This document shows positions 63,907 to 64,000 of a stretch of 64,000 nucleotides of DNA, one piece after another. The DNA comes from Colwellia sp. C1TZA3 (GTDB lineage Bacteria > Pseudomonadota > Gammaproteobacteria > Enterobacterales > Alteromonadaceae). Both the position numbers and the translations under genes were made by a program. Below the pieces are notes generated by a model. That model was not told where the DNA came from, made no database searches, and saw only the letters and a program-made list of their open reading frames with translations. The DNA lies in assembly GCF_007954265.1 (NCBI RefSeq), contig NZ_VOLS01000019.1, positions 1-64,000 on the forward strand. The letters are read 5' to 3'. Each line of letters opens with the position of its first letter. The first letter of the stretch is position 1.

Positions 63907-64000
63907 AAAACAACTATATGACACAAAGTCATTCATTTTATATGGGTAATAAACGTATAGGCAGTGATGTTGAATAGCACCAAGGGTTAAGCCTAAAATG

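Overview
The window reads as chromosome from a marine gammaproteobacterium of the order Alteromonadales, most likely a Colwellia/Thalassotalea-type member of the Colwelliaceae. This rests on protein similarity recalled from memory, AT-rich DNA, and conserved gammaproteobacterial blocks (panC-panB-folK-pcnB-gluQ-dksA-sfsA; rsmI/lpoA-yraN-diaA-dolP; epmB/efp). No database search was possible.

Layout. 1-380: end of an IS5-type insertion sequence. 1041-3377: operon of four lipoproteins (CsgG-like, small, DUF4810, DUF799). 3909-6737: a DUF3016 protein, a small unknown protein, and the divergent pair epmB/efp that makes and modifies elongation factor P. 7318-12032: ABC exporter yadGH, a TrmB-like methyltransferase, a 32-residue membrane ORF and the aspartate decarboxylase PanP. 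12118-18345 (minus strand): panC, panB, folK, pcnB, gluQ, dksA, sfsA; with PanP these give beta-alanine and pantothenate. 18789-31025: pepB, an HrpB helicase that seems to have replaced an older hrpB whose 3' end survives at 24012-24089, an MsbA-like exporter, a SEC-C protein, a divergent MiaA and PBP1b. 31910-36269: dolP, diaA, yraN, lpoA against rsmI, then a GST.

37028-42030 is the most unusual part. rnpB is followed by about 4.2 kb of accessory DNA. The rnpB 3' end plus terminator plus a short repeat is duplicated on the far side (41836-42027). Inside are a parvulin, a tethered thioredoxin, broken ParE and YoeB toxins beside an intact YefM antitoxin, and two integron-type attC sites bracketing a cassette gene, with no integrase: a small orphan cassette cluster.

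42268-53375: an ABC1 kinase, then a formate block: NAD-dependent formate dehydrogenase fdsGBA-fdhD-fdsD on the minus strand, a divergent ModE/LysR-like regulator, and an OFA-family (oxalate/formate) transporter. Four copies of a 20-bp inverted motif (ATATGAA-N6-TTCATAT type) lie in the two regulatory gaps and are a candidate operator linking uptake and oxidation. 54218-62662: a signalling cluster of a STAS-CheB-CheR fusion, a 1321-residue hybrid kinase with three receivers, and a REC-PAS-GGDEF-EAL protein.

The whole window is peppered with short non-coding mobile repeats that begin ATACC and end GGTAT: family A (five copies of exactly 159 bp), family B (162 bp), family C and a longer element D. 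One A copy sits inside a B copy, and the intact B copies give the empty site, so A has demonstrably moved. One B copy supplies the last codons of the MsbA-like exporter.
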